DNA from: a virus
Virus record (IMG/VR): IMGVR_UViG_3300044568_001772
Span: 1-38,618 of that record
Reading direction: 5' to 3' (one strand)
Length of the DNA: 38,618 bases
Shown here one piece after another: positions 24,732 through 31,180 of this stretch. Every line of letters starts with the position of its first letter. The first letter of the stretch is position 1. The translations under genes and the position numbers were made by a program. Under the pieces are notes generated by a model. That model made no database searches and was not told the DNA's origin. It worked only from the letters and a program-made list of their open reading frames with translations.

Positions 24732-25136
24732 ATGTTGAGGCAAGTCGCTGGAGATTTTTTGTTGGATCAGTTGGAGGAGGTGACGGGGTTCTCTTGGGGT
24801 GTGTTGCATACGGGCGGGGGTTGCTTCTTGTTGGAGGCGGTTTTTCCGTATGCGTGGGTGAATGGCGGGGATCGAATTTGGGTTACGGGTGATGAGGTTT
24901 TGGATCAGTTCGGGAGTCCTGAGTCGTTCGGGTCACGTGTTCATGTTTGTTTGATGGCGGGCGGTATTGAAGCGACCGAAGAGGACAAAGAGGAGTATTG
25001 CGTCGCTGAAGCGTTCCGTGATACGGGTGCGGTTTGGAACGAAGAGGATGAGGAGTTGGAGTTGTCCGCTTCCCGTGTTGCTGAGTTAATCGTTGAGTGC
25101 TTGAACGAGTTAGGCGTTGAGGGGGTGGGGGCGTGA
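24732..25136 (+). CDS. Acidic protein of unknown function
   Basis: A 134-aa acidic protein, first in the rightward operon, with the extended GAGAGAGGGAGTTAGTT leader before its ATG. It has alternating strands in the first half (FSWGVLHTGGGCFLLEAVFP) and an acidic helical second half (EEDEELELSASRVAELIVECL). No family was recognised. Early, small and acidic, it is a candidate host-takeover or DNA-mimic-type protein, but that is speculation. Its stop overlaps the next GTG as GTGA. Confidence 0.7.
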   Translation: MLRQVAGDFLLDQLEEVTGFSWGVLHTGGGCFLLEAVFPYAWVNGGDRIWVTGDEVLDQFGSPESFGSRVHVCLMAGGIEATEEDKEEYCVAEAFRDTGAVWNEEDEELELSASRVAELIVECLNELGVEGVGA

Positions 25137-25414
25137 ACTTGCTGGAGATTGGTTTTTGTGGTTTGTGTGGTGATGATTGCGGTATGGATCGCCTCCGTCT
25201 GTTGGCGGGGGATGAGTTGTGCCCCCGTTGCTATGCGGGCGGTATCGCTTCGGGTGTCACTGATGAAGAGGAGGATGGCGATTGCTATATGTGTATCGCT
25301 ACCTACCCCGACTCTTATCTCGAAAAAGTTGGCGACTTCATTGATGATGCGCCCGTGTTGTTGTGTCGTGATTGCGCTGCGGAGTGGAGGTTGACAAGTG
25401 AACGCCTTGGATGA
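25133..25414 (+). CDS. Small Cys-rich, probable zinc-binding protein
   Basis: A 93-aa protein starting at GTG in a GTGA overlap. It contains four Cys pairs: CGLCGDDCG, CPRC, CYMC and CRDC, spaced like two zinc ribbons. The remainder is acidic. A zinc-finger adaptor or transcription-modulating role is plausible; no specific family was recognised. Confidence 0.7.
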   Translation: MNLLEIGFCGLCGDDCGMDRLRLLAGDELCPRCYAGGIASGVTDEEEDGDCYMCIATYPDSYLEKVGDFIDDAPVLLCRDCAAEWRLTSERLG

Positions 25415-25541
25415 TTTGTTGGAGTTGTTGCCAACTGATTTGGTGGATCGCTTCCCTGATGCTGAGGAGCGTATTTATTGGATCAAGGATAACTACGGGG
25501 TGTCTCTCGCTTTAGCGTTTAAGGTGAACAAGTCCCTATAG
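25398..25541 (+). CDS. Small helical protein
   Basis: A 47-aa ORF from a GTG with GGAGG 7 bases upstream, overlapping the previous gene by 17 bases. The sequence begins MNALDDLLELLPTDLVDRF and ends with a short amphipathic helix (VSLALAFKVNKSL). The DLLELLPTDLVDRFPDAEER segment suggests a helical bundle. No family was recognised. Confidence 0.6.
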   Translation: MNALDDLLELLPTDLVDRFPDAEERIYWIKDNYGVSLALAFKVNKSL

Positions 25542-25548
25542 TTGTTTC

Positions 25549-25593
25549 GCCGTGACCCGCTGGGGGTTTTGTTGGTTCAATTCCAACTACGGC
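25549..25593 (+). other. tRNA T-arm-like minihelix in a leader
   Basis: GTTGG-TTCAATT-CCAAC (25571-25587) is a canonical T-arm: 5-bp stem and a 7-base loop fitting TTCRANY. It abuts the 3' side of a 6-bp stem, GCCGTG (25549-25554) / TACGGC (25588-25593), just as in tRNA. Only 16 bases with a small CCC/GGG hairpin replace the D and anticodon arms, so it is not a functional tRNA. It lies before the GA-rich start leader of the next gene. Confidence 0.4.
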
Positions 25594-25634
25594 ACTCCTC
25601 CCAAATCCGGGGGGTAATAGAGAGGGAGTTAGTT

Positions 25635-25808
25635 ATGGAATATTCAGATGTGTTGCCTCATTTGAGGAGTTACGTCGAAAAAGCTTTGGAGACTTCTTTG
25701 ACTCAGGTTCAGTGGGAGAATTTTTTGGCTTCATTTAATTCTGATCTGGACAATTGCGCTGATCAGGCAATCGGTGAATTCCTCGAAAATTTTGAAGCGG
25801 AGGGATGA
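25635..25808 (+). CDS. Small acidic helical protein
   Basis: A 57-aa protein, preceded by AGAGAGGGAGTTAGTT. It starts MEYSDVLPHLRSYVEKALET and ends in an acidic helix (DQAIGEFLENFEAEG). It resembles the 83-aa protein at 26072 in overall style (helical, acidic, internal Cys) but without clear homology. No family was recognised. Confidence 0.65.
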   Translation: MEYSDVLPHLRSYVEKALETSLTQVQWENFLASFNSDLDNCADQAIGEFLENFEAEG

Positions 25809-25809
25809 G

Positions 25810-26070
25810 ATGACTCAGGTTTATACTCACATAGTTTGGGAGGGTGAGGGGGCGCAAATTCGCCCAGATTCTGTCGTTCGCCCGCTTTTTATTGGTAGTG
25901 AAAAAGAGTGCCGCACCGCTGCCGCTGAGTTGTACGAATTACTCACCAACCGCTACGAACAGTGGCAAAGTGTTTGGGTGACAGTCAAACCGATTACCTC
26001 TAGTTCTTGGCTTCAAATGTCAGTTGCTGAGGTTTGCGATTATGTCGAACAACTTGATTGGGCGGTGTGA
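25810..26070 (+). CDS. Unknown small protein
   Basis: An 86-aa protein starting 1 base after the previous stop (TGAGATG) with GGAGGG upstream. The N-terminal strand pattern MTQVYTHIVWEGEGAQIRPD is followed by a helix (ECRTAAAELYELLTNRYEQW) and a strand-helix end. A compact alpha/beta fold is likely. No family was recognised. Confidence 0.65.
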   Translation: MTQVYTHIVWEGEGAQIRPDSVVRPLFIGSEKECRTAAAELYELLTNRYEQWQSVWVTVKPITSSSWLQMSVAEVCDYVEQLDWAV

Positions 26071-26071
26071 G

Positions 26072-26323
26072 ATGGAGAAGCGTTATCAGCAAATCATGCG
26101 GGCAATCGTGCAGTTTGACGTGCTCGCTAGAGAGAATCGGGCAGACGATTGGCAAGATTTTTTGCAGGATGCTCAGGAATATATGGGGGACTGTTGTCAC
26201 GAAATTTGTGATCAGTACGTGGACTTGTTCGGTGTCGGGTCGCTGACTGAAGACATCGAACAAACTATTTTCAAACTTGGTGGAATGTACATAGACTCAC
26301 TTCTGGAGGAAGTTAAATCATGA
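26072..26323 (+). CDS. Unknown small acidic helical protein
   Basis: An 83-aa protein starting 1 base after the previous stop, in the same TGAGATG arrangement. It is mainly helical (QIMRAIVQFDVLARENRADD) with a CCHEIC cluster that could bind metal. It ends in an ATGA overlap with the next gene. No family was recognised. Confidence 0.65.
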   Translation: MEKRYQQIMRAIVQFDVLARENRADDWQDFLQDAQEYMGDCCHEICDQYVDLFGVGSLTEDIEQTIFKLGGMYIDSLLEEVKS

Positions 26324-26673
26324 ATGCAACAATTAAGCAATTACGGGCGCAGGTTGAGCGAATCAACCAAGTAGCGAAAGAGTTGAACCTGTTGGAGGGT
26401 GAAAAGTGGGTGGAGGGTATTCCCGGCCACTTGGTTGGGACTGCTTTTGAGTATCCTCATCTCTACCTTGAGGAGGGAACGCAAACCTACGGGCGGGCAT
26501 GGCGACTAGTCGGAGTCGGCGGGTCGAAATATCGGACAGGGACATATGATGTGTTCCATCTAGGGAACGGATACGTGGGTTGGACTAAGAACGAAACTAG
26601 TCTCAGTCTTCGCATGATCTATTCGTCACTTGAACACGTCAGCAACAAGGCACGAGAGGCGACCGCTGTATGA
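26320..26673 (+). CDS. Unknown protein with beta-rich core
   Basis: A 117-aa protein starting in an ATGA overlap. An N-terminal coiled helix (IKQLRAQVERINQVAKELNL) precedes a beta-rich region (YGRAWRLVGVGGSKYRTGTY) and a C-terminal helix. Its stop overlaps the next start as ATGA. No family was recognised. Confidence 0.65.
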   Translation: MNATIKQLRAQVERINQVAKELNLLEGEKWVEGIPGHLVGTAFEYPHLYLEEGTQTYGRAWRLVGVGGSKYRTGTYDVFHLGNGYVGWTKNETSLSLRMIYSSLEHVSNKAREATAV

Positions 26674-26768
26674 ACTTGATCGAATTTTTCACTGTTCCAG
26701 TTGGGGCGTTCTTTTTTGTGAGCATCCCGCTTTTTGTTTGGGCGAAGCGTGAAATTATGGGGGACTGA
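26670..26768 (+). CDS. 32-aa single-pass membrane peptide
   Basis: MNLIEFFTVPVGAFFFVSIP, then LFVWAKREIMGD: one hydrophobic helix with a positively charged C-side. The start overlaps the previous stop as ATGA, so it is translationally coupled. Its role is unknown; such peptides can act in membrane targeting or superinfection exclusion. Confidence 0.6.
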   Translation: MNLIEFFTVPVGAFFFVSIPLFVWAKREIMGD

Positions 26769-26776
26769 TCCATCAC

Positions 26777-26879
26777 GTCGAGCCAAATTTTCCTATTCCG
26801 TTCAAGCGGTCACCAAGTGCAAGTCTTGGATAGGAACTACTGCTAAATTTGGCAGTATCGGGCGCAATCCTGCCCCGAC
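26777..26879 (+). ncRNA. Structured leader RNA 1
   Basis: A multi-hairpin element ahead of a small gene. GTCG (26777) and CGAC (26876) close it. TTCCTAT (26790) / ATAGGAA (26830) enclose CCG/CGG and CCAAG/CTTGG hairpins. CTGCT-AAATTT-GGCAG (26840-26855) and GGGC/GCCC (26860-26875) follow. The layout matches the element at 27070-27157 although most stems differ in sequence. The strongest shared piece is TCGGGCGCAATCCTGC (16 identical bases). A riboswitch-like or RNA-stability leader is possible. Confidence 0.45.
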
Positions 26880-26898
26880 AATTTAAAGAGAGGGAGTT

Positions 26899-27060
26899 AT
26901 GTCTAAGAAGAAAAAAGTGATCACGTTAACCCGAAGCGAAGCGCAAGAGCGGTTAGGTATGTTGATCGAATTTGTTAACGATTGCCAAGATTTTGATGAG
27001 AATGAGTTGGCTTGGGTTCTTGGTGAATTGGAGCTATTCCAGGAGGCGTTTAAAGATTGA
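26899..27060 (+). CDS. Small basic-N-terminus helical protein
   Basis: A 53-aa protein preceded by AGAGAGGGAGTT directly before ATG. MSKKKKVITLTRSEAQERLG is followed by an acidic helix (DFDENELAWVLGELELFQEA). It is sandwiched between the two structured leaders. No family was recognised. Confidence 0.65.
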   Translation: MSKKKKVITLTRSEAQERLGMLIEFVNDCQDFDENELAWVLGELELFQEAFKD

Positions 27061-27069
27061 GAGAGTTAA

Positions 27070-27157
27070 CCCTAGTTCCCCCAGGGGGTGGATACGTCAA
27101 AGTATCACTAGGGACTAGCCAATATTGTTTGGCTACTTCGGGCGCAATCCTGCGCCC
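27070..27157 (+). ncRNA. Structured leader RNA 2
   Basis: The same architecture as leader 1. CCCTAGT (27070) / ACTAGGG (27107) enclose CCCC/GGGG and GATAC-gtcaaa-GTATC hairpins. TAGCCAA/TTGGCTA (27116-27135) and the perfect GGGCGCA-atcc-TGCGCCC (27140-27157) follow. The stems are preserved while sequences change, which is compensatory variation. It ends 23 bases before the next ATG with its GA-rich leader. Confidence 0.45.
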
Positions 27158-27180
27158 AATCCTAAAACAGAGAGGGAGTT

Positions 27181-27645
27181 ATGAATAATAAAGAGAGAGG
27201 CAATCGAGCCGCTGAAGTTTTGGCCCACTATTACGGGGCTGATATTTCTGAGGCTGAATATGAGGTAGTCCAAGATTTTTTGACTGATTTACGCCACTTT
27301 TGTGACCGGCCATCAATTAATTTCAATCTGGATGATGCTTACATTGGTAGTGAAAATATGTATCACGAAGAGAAGTCAGAGCAAGAGTTTGATGTTGAAG
27401 TGTGTCAGTCATGCTATGAGAATCATGAGCATCACGGAGAGTTTTATACTGATCATCCGACTGATGACACTACAAATTTTCGCCCGCTCGAATGTTTGTT
27501 GGACTATCAGTTGAGTGACAATACTGACCCGGAATCGGAGCGGGGTTTTACTGTTTTCAGCAAGTCAGTTTGTGAGGGGTGTATGTCCCGATTGGCTGGC
27601 GGTAGGTGGACTCTTCACGCCGTACTTATCGAAGATAATGAATGA
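27181..27645 (+). CDS. Acidic Cys/His-rich protein
   Basis: A 154-aa protein with the AGAGAGGGAGTT leader. It has an N-terminal helix pair (RGNRAAEVLAHYYG), an acidic middle, then CQSCYENHEHHGEF and CEGCMSR, two Cys pairs with histidines that probably bind zinc. No family was recognised. The operon of such small acidic or zinc-binding proteins is reminiscent of early host-takeover regions. Confidence 0.7.
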   Translation: MNNKERGNRAAEVLAHYYGADISEAEYEVVQDFLTDLRHFCDRPSINFNLDDAYIGSENMYHEEKSEQEFDVEVCQSCYENHEHHGEFYTDHPTDDTTNFRPLECLLDYQLSDNTDPESERGFTVFSKSVCEGCMSRLAGGRWTLHAVLIEDNE

Positions 27646-27925
27646 CCGAATTTATTGGTGGCTTCTTGATAGCCCTATTCTTGGCTTTTTTGTCAAGGGT
27701 AGGGCTATTGTTTTGCGCCCACCAAATTATTTTGTGGTACGCCATTCACTTTTCAATATGTATTGGCGTGACCCGTATGGTTTACGTGCTAATAGTGCCG
27801 GCCATCTCGCCCAGTGGGGGAAATTGAAACAGGCGTGGAGATTCTCTACCGAAGAAATAGCTATGGGAGTATTGTTTGAGATGAGCGAGAACGGTGTTAT
27901 CGAGAGTTATCCGTATCCAGATTGA
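27638..27925 (+). CDS. Unknown protein ending the rightward operon
   Basis: A 95-aa protein from the ATG at 27638, overlapping the previous stop by 8 bases: MNDRIYWWLLDSPILGFFVK, then NMYWRDPYGLRANSAGHLAQ and a helical end. A competing frame starts at 27642 in an ATGA overlap and would encode a 61-aa hydrophobic protein; the longer frame is preferred for its balanced composition. An intrinsic terminator follows. Confidence 0.5.
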   Translation: MNDRIYWWLLDSPILGFFVKGRAIVLRPPNYFVVRHSLFNMYWRDPYGLRANSAGHLAQWGKLKQAWRFSTEEIAMGVLFEMSENGVIESYPYPD

Positions 27926-27953
27926 TAACAAACTTAATCTAATTTGACGATTG

Positions 27954-27982
27954 ACCATAGGGCTAACCTCCTATGGTTTTTT
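27954..27982 (+). terminator. Intrinsic terminator of the rightward operon
   Basis: ACCATAGG (27954-27961) pairs with CCTATGGT (27970-27977) over an 8-base loop and runs into TTTTTT. It lies where the rightward and leftward operons converge, overlapping the WhiB stop codon. Confidence 0.85.
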
Positions 27983-28417
27983 GTTGCGAGCAATCCTGCT
28001 TTTGTAGGTTGCAATTCTGCTTGTTTCTGATCGCTGGAGTTCTTCGGCTACGACACCGTGGATCAGTCGGAGTAATTCGGCTAAATCTTCGGCTCGTTTA
28101 GTTTCTTCTGGCGGTAATGGTTTACGTGCCGCTGATCGAATGGTGACTCGCTGAGATGGCAGTGTTCCACCGTAGACCCCGTGATTATCTTGATCCTGCG
28201 GGAACGATAGGGCGTAATCAAGGCATTGTAGGCGCACCGGACAACCCGCTATTCCTGTGGTTGCGCTCAATCCTGTGTTCGGATCAACGACTTCGGCCAG
28301 TGTGCCGTTGCAGAATGTGACTGCTTGGCGTTGTGTGTGGATGTCGCCGTTCTCAGCAAAGAACAGGCGGGTGTCTGTGCCACGGCATAACGCTTCTTTT
28401 AGCCACTCTTGGTTCAT
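27971..28417 (-). CDS. WhiB-like transcription factor with insertion
   Basis: A 148-aa WhiB-family protein. Cys11, Cys36, Cys59 and Cys65 are candidate ligands for a [4Fe-4S] cluster, and GVYGGTLPSQR matches the G(V/I)xGG turn before the basic DNA-binding tail. Oddly, the usual central C-x-x-C is replaced by C-x22-C, an inserted loop (NGTLAEVVDPNTGLSATTG) between ligands two and three. It is the last gene of the leftward operon, coupled to the 56-aa gene by ATGA. Phage WhiB proteins can interfere with host WhiB regulation; the target here is unknown. Confidence 0.8.
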   Translation of the reverse strand: MNQEWLKEALCRGTDTRLFFAENGDIHTQRQAVTFCNGTLAEVVDPNTGLSATTGIAGCPVRLQCLDYALSFPQDQDNHGVYGGTLPSQRVTIRSAARKPLPPEETKRAEDLAELLRLIHGVVAEELQRSETSRIATYKSRIARNKKP

Positions 28418-28584
28418 TGTTTGCCTTCGTATTCGCTTTTAAGTCGAAAAGCATTTACGCATATATCAAAGTCGTCGTCAAAAGAATCTTCTTCATGATG
28501 GTTAAACCCGCTATCGTGTTTTAAACAGAACCACCATAGATAGTCGTGGTCTATCCCGTATTGCACCCATTCTTCTTCGGTCAT
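28414..28584 (-). CDS. Small acidic protein
   Basis: A 56-aa protein with ATGA overlaps at both ends (with the methyltransferase and WhiB genes). MTEEEWVQYGIDHDYLWWFC is followed by a His/Asp/Glu-rich segment (SGFNHHEEDSFDDDFD). No family was recognised; tight coupling suggests co-regulation with the methylase. Confidence 0.65.
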   Translation of the reverse strand: MTEEEWVQYGIDHDYLWWFCLKHDSGFNHHEEDSFDDDFDICVNAFRLKSEYEGKQ

Positions 28585-29687
28585 GTTATCTCCAATATTT
28601 TTTTGATATGTTTGGCAACCCATTTTGCTACTGGTGTTGCGACTCCGTTGCCGCATTGTTTTAGGCGCACAGTGTCTGCTTGTTCTTCACCGTTTGCTGT
28701 CCAACGGGTATGATCGTCAGGCCATCCTTGTAATCTTTCACATTCCAATGGGGTAAGTCGACGGACAGACAAGTCTATGTTGGCTATTGACGGTGCTTGT
28801 TGAGAAGCTTTTAATGTTGGTGTCTGATTTTCAAACACTGCGGCGTTGCTGCCGAACTGGGTGTCAAAAGAATAAATAGGTTGCGGTTCTGCAATAAATA
28901 TTTGTGCGTGATGTGATTGAGGTGATGGTATTAAACCGTTTAAACATAACGCTGTGTCTGTTTGTGTTGCACTGAATGTGTTGGCTTTAGCATCTTCACG
29001 TATTGAATATGCGACAGGTGTTAAACTTGTTTGTTCATCACTTGTGTTAGTGCTTTCATTAATAGTTCTGGCAAGATTTTGCCTCGCCGTTCTGCTCTTC
29101 TTAAAATCCCCTCGGCTGCCTTCGGTGACAGGTAACAGCGTGTCGGGACATCTTGCGGCGGCTGAAGTATCGAAGATAGCAACGACAAATATTCTTCTTC
29201 GTCGCTGGGGGACTCCGAAGTATTGTGCATCCAGGATTGACCAGTGGATGTCCACCGCCCCGCACTCTGCCAACGTGTCGAGGACTTGCCCGAAGTCGGC
29301 TCCGTTATTAGATGTGATGGCCCCTGGTACATTTTCCCAGACGACGATTCGGGGGTAAACAGATTCAGTTGCATTTCTCATCTCCTTGATGATACGGGTT
29401 GCTTCGTAAAACATTGATGACCTATCACCTTCTAAACCTGCTCGTTTGCCGGCGACGGATAGGTCTTGACATGGTGAACCAAATATGAGTACGTCACATG
29501 GCGATACTTCTGCACCGTTGACTTCTTGCACGTCTAACCATTTCGGTACTTCAGGCCAGTGACGATTAAGAATTTTTTGGCATGACTTGTCCCATTCCAC
29601 TTGGAATACGCACTCGTACGATTCCTGGTCAAATCCAAGGTCAAAACCGCCCACGCCTGAAAACAAACTGCCATAAGTTAGTTTCAT
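28581..29687 (-). CDS. C5-cytosine DNA methyltransferase
   Basis: A 368-aa Dcm-type enzyme. Motif I FSGVGGFDLGF is at residues 9-19, motif IV GSPCQDLS has catalytic Cys73, motif VI is WENVPG, motif VIII is PQRRRRIFVVA, and the C-terminal motifs are RRLTPLECERLQGWPDDH and QCGNGVATPVAKW. The target-recognition region is ~190-290. The ATG at 29687 has AGGA 6 bases upstream. No partner restriction enzyme is nearby, so it is an orphan methylase, probably protecting phage DNA or imitating host methylation. It is coupled to a tiny membrane peptide by TAATG. Confidence 0.92.
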   Translation of the reverse strand: MKLTYGSLFSGVGGFDLGFDQESYECVFQVEWDKSCQKILNRHWPEVPKWLDVQEVNGAEVSPCDVLIFGSPCQDLSVAGKRAGLEGDRSSMFYEATRIIKEMRNATESVYPRIVVWENVPGAITSNNGADFGQVLDTLAECGAVDIHWSILDAQYFGVPQRRRRIFVVAIFDTSAAARCPDTLLPVTEGSRGDFKKSRTARQNLARTINESTNTSDEQTSLTPVAYSIREDAKANTFSATQTDTALCLNGLIPSPQSHHAQIFIAEPQPIYSFDTQFGSNAAVFENQTPTLKASQQAPSIANIDLSVRRLTPLECERLQGWPDDHTRWTANGEEQADTVRLKQCGNGVATPVAKWVAKHIKKILEIT

Positions 29688-29764
29688 TATTTTCCTGCTT
29701 TCCATATAGCTGCTATAAGAGCAACGCTATGGATGATGATGAGTGCTGTTAAGAATGTGTCCAT
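29687..29764 (-). CDS. 25-aa membrane peptide
   Basis: MDTFLTALIIIHSVALIAAI then WKAGK: one hydrophobic helix with a basic end. The start overlaps the WhiB stop as TGATG and its stop overlaps the methylase ATG as TAATG, so it exactly fills the gap. It may be a real membrane peptide or merely a coupling ORF carrying ribosomes to the methylase. Confidence 0.5.
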   Translation of the reverse strand: MDTFLTALIIIHSVALIAAIWKAGK

Positions 29765-30036
29765 CAGAACAGTTCTTCTTCCACTATTTTGATCTTCATT
29801 TCTTTAAGGATGATTCGACGTTGCTTTTGAGTAAGCCCACCCCATACACCTTGTAAGCGCAAGTGTTGAGAAAGTTTTAATGCGTATTCTCGACATGGTT
29901 CTATGACAGGGCAAGATGCACAAGTCGCTAATGCTTTTTGCCGTAAGTGGTAATCAAGTTTTTCACCGAAGAACATGTCGGTCATACCTTTGCATGCTGC
30001 ATCAGCGAACCAGGCAGGAGTTTTTTCTGCGATCAT
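29764..30036 (-). CDS. WhiB-like transcription factor, canonical
   Basis: A 90-aa WhiB protein with all four ligands: C15 (DAACKG), C39 and C42 (CASCPV) and C48 (PCREYAL), then GVWGGLTQKQRR, the turn and basic tail that contact sigma factor and DNA. The length is typical of phage WhiB proteins. GAGG precedes the ATG, which overlaps the upstream stop as ATGA. It directly supports an actinobacterial host. A second WhiB gene lies 1.3 kb downstream. Confidence 0.92.
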   Translation of the reverse strand: MIAEKTPAWFADAACKGMTDMFFGEKLDYHLRQKALATCASCPVIEPCREYALKLSQHLRLQGVWGGLTQKQRRIILKEMKIKIVEEELF

Positions 30037-30308
30037 GGGTTGTCCTCACGATTCACTTGTTCGTGGTAAGCGTTATGTGCCACACACCGGACACACGGGT
30101 CTTCTTTACGGGTGTGCAGGTGTGAGTAGTCGTCGTGTTCTGTATACACAAGATCGGCAGCGATCTCACGCCAAATAGCAACTAACGCTTTCGCTTCATC
30201 AGCTTCTATTTGTGCTGTCTGGGCAATCATTTCAAGTCGATCAATGATCGCTTGTTGTTTCTCAATAATCGCAACCATTGTTTTAGGTAAAACTATTTGT
30301 TCTTCCAT
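30033..30308 (-). CDS. Coiled-coil protein with CxxC
   Basis: A 91-aa protein. Residues ~10-50 form a heptad-rich helix (IIEKQQAIIDRLEMIAQTAQ), followed by a CVRCVAHNAYHEQ motif that could bind zinc. The leader AAAGAGAGAGAGAC precedes the ATG. No family was recognised; it overlaps the WhiB start by ATGA. Confidence 0.65.
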   Translation of the reverse strand: MEEQIVLPKTMVAIIEKQQAIIDRLEMIAQTAQIEADEAKALVAIWREIAADLVYTEHDDYSHLHTRKEDPCVRCVAHNAYHEQVNREDNP

Positions 30309-30323
30309 GTCTCTCTCTCTTTG

Positions 30324-30830
30324 TTACTTGTTTTTTAGATACGCCCAGGGTTTCCACCCTGACGAATTTTGTAATGCTACAGCAAACGTAAGGTTGTGTC
30401 TAGCAATCTTCATCATGTCACGATCAATGCCCATTTGTAAAGCCCATTCTTTGTGAACGTTCCATTGGATTTGAGCGAGACCGACCGAACCATTGTTGTC
30501 TAACCCATCAATACAACGGCTCTCAATCCACAGCACAGTAGACCATGTAGGCCAGTCGTGAATGTCGCCACCAACTTCTAGCAGCAACGGTAACCATTCG
30601 GCGCAACGGGGGTACATGATGCCAAGAGTTTCAACTATCGGGTTGATCGTTGTTGTCGTCGTAGGAGGCACTGTAGTGGTCGCTAGGTCTTCTTGTAACG
30701 CTTCATGGGCGTTCAACGGTTGAGTTGACACGGGCGCAATAGCAACCGTTATAGGTGGCAATGCGGGCTGCGGAACGATACTTGCTGTACCGCATCCAAC
30801 CAATAGCAATAAAGGTAGTAAACGTTTCAT
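30324..30830 (-). CDS. Lipoprotein with lytic-transglycosylase-like domain
   Basis: A 168-aa protein from the ATG at 30830. It has a lipoprotein signal, MKRLLPLLLLVGCGTAS, with the lipobox Cys13. A Thr/Pro-rich spacer (TTTVPPTTTTT) leads to an SLT-type domain with catalytic-style Glu103 in LWIESRCIDG and NGSVGLAQIQWN (residues 113-124). It would be anchored outside the membrane to cut or remodel peptidoglycan. It sits in the early/DNA block rather than the lysis block, so a role in superinfection exclusion or wall modification during infection is possible. GAGAGAGAAAACAT precedes the ATG. Confidence 0.72.
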   Translation of the reverse strand: MKRLLPLLLLVGCGTASIVPQPALPPITVAIAPVSTQPLNAHEALQEDLATTTVPPTTTTTINPIVETLGIMYPRCAEWLPLLLEVGGDIHDWPTWSTVLWIESRCIDGLDNNGSVGLAQIQWNVHKEWALQMGIDRDMMKIARHNLTFAVALQNSSGWKPWAYLKNK

Positions 30831-30844
30831 ATGTTTTCTCTCTC

Positions 30845-31180
30845 TCAGTAGCCAGCTTGCTTCAGCAAGCCGACCATCTTCTCTAAAGTCATAACACAAT
30901 ACTGTTGTGCGGGATCACCAACTCCCATACGTTTAGCGATCAACACACCGAAGTCAGCGTGAGCGTTAGTCGTTTCGACCGATGTCTCACGCAACCATTC
31001 GGACAACTTTAATGTCTTATGATTTTTACATTCCCAAACGATACCTGGTGTACCGGTGATATCCCCTTCGTCGAACTGGCCTGTTAAAGCTTTCCGTTCG
31101 GCGTGGGGGAAACCGTGTTCTTGTAAATAGCGGGTGATAAGCGTTTCAAACGCTGTCCCTTTTTGCTTTTGCTTGCTCAT
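30845..31180 (-). CDS. Holliday-junction-resolvase-like nuclease
   Basis: A 111-aa PD-(D/E)xK nuclease candidate. GTAFETLITRYLQ gives the N-terminal Glu, EGDITGTPGI the Asp40, and IVWECKNHKT the E50-x-K52 catalytic pair. The size and the KGTAFE...GD...ECK pattern resemble archaeal Hjc-type resolvases found in actinophages. The ATG at 31180 is chosen because the fold begins there. It probably resolves recombination or replication intermediates together with the annealing protein and SSB upstream. Confidence 0.7.
   Translation of the reverse strand: MSKQKQKGTAFETLITRYLQEHGFPHAERKALTGQFDEGDITGTPGIVWECKNHKTLKLSEWLRETSVETTNAHADFGVLIAKRMGVGDPAQQYCVMTLEKMVGLLKQAGY

Noticed and set aside
27642-27827. 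61-aa hydrophobic frame in an ATGA overlap
   Set aside because: The start context is attractive, but the 95-aa frame in the same place has more balanced composition and runs to the operon terminator; kept only as an alternative.
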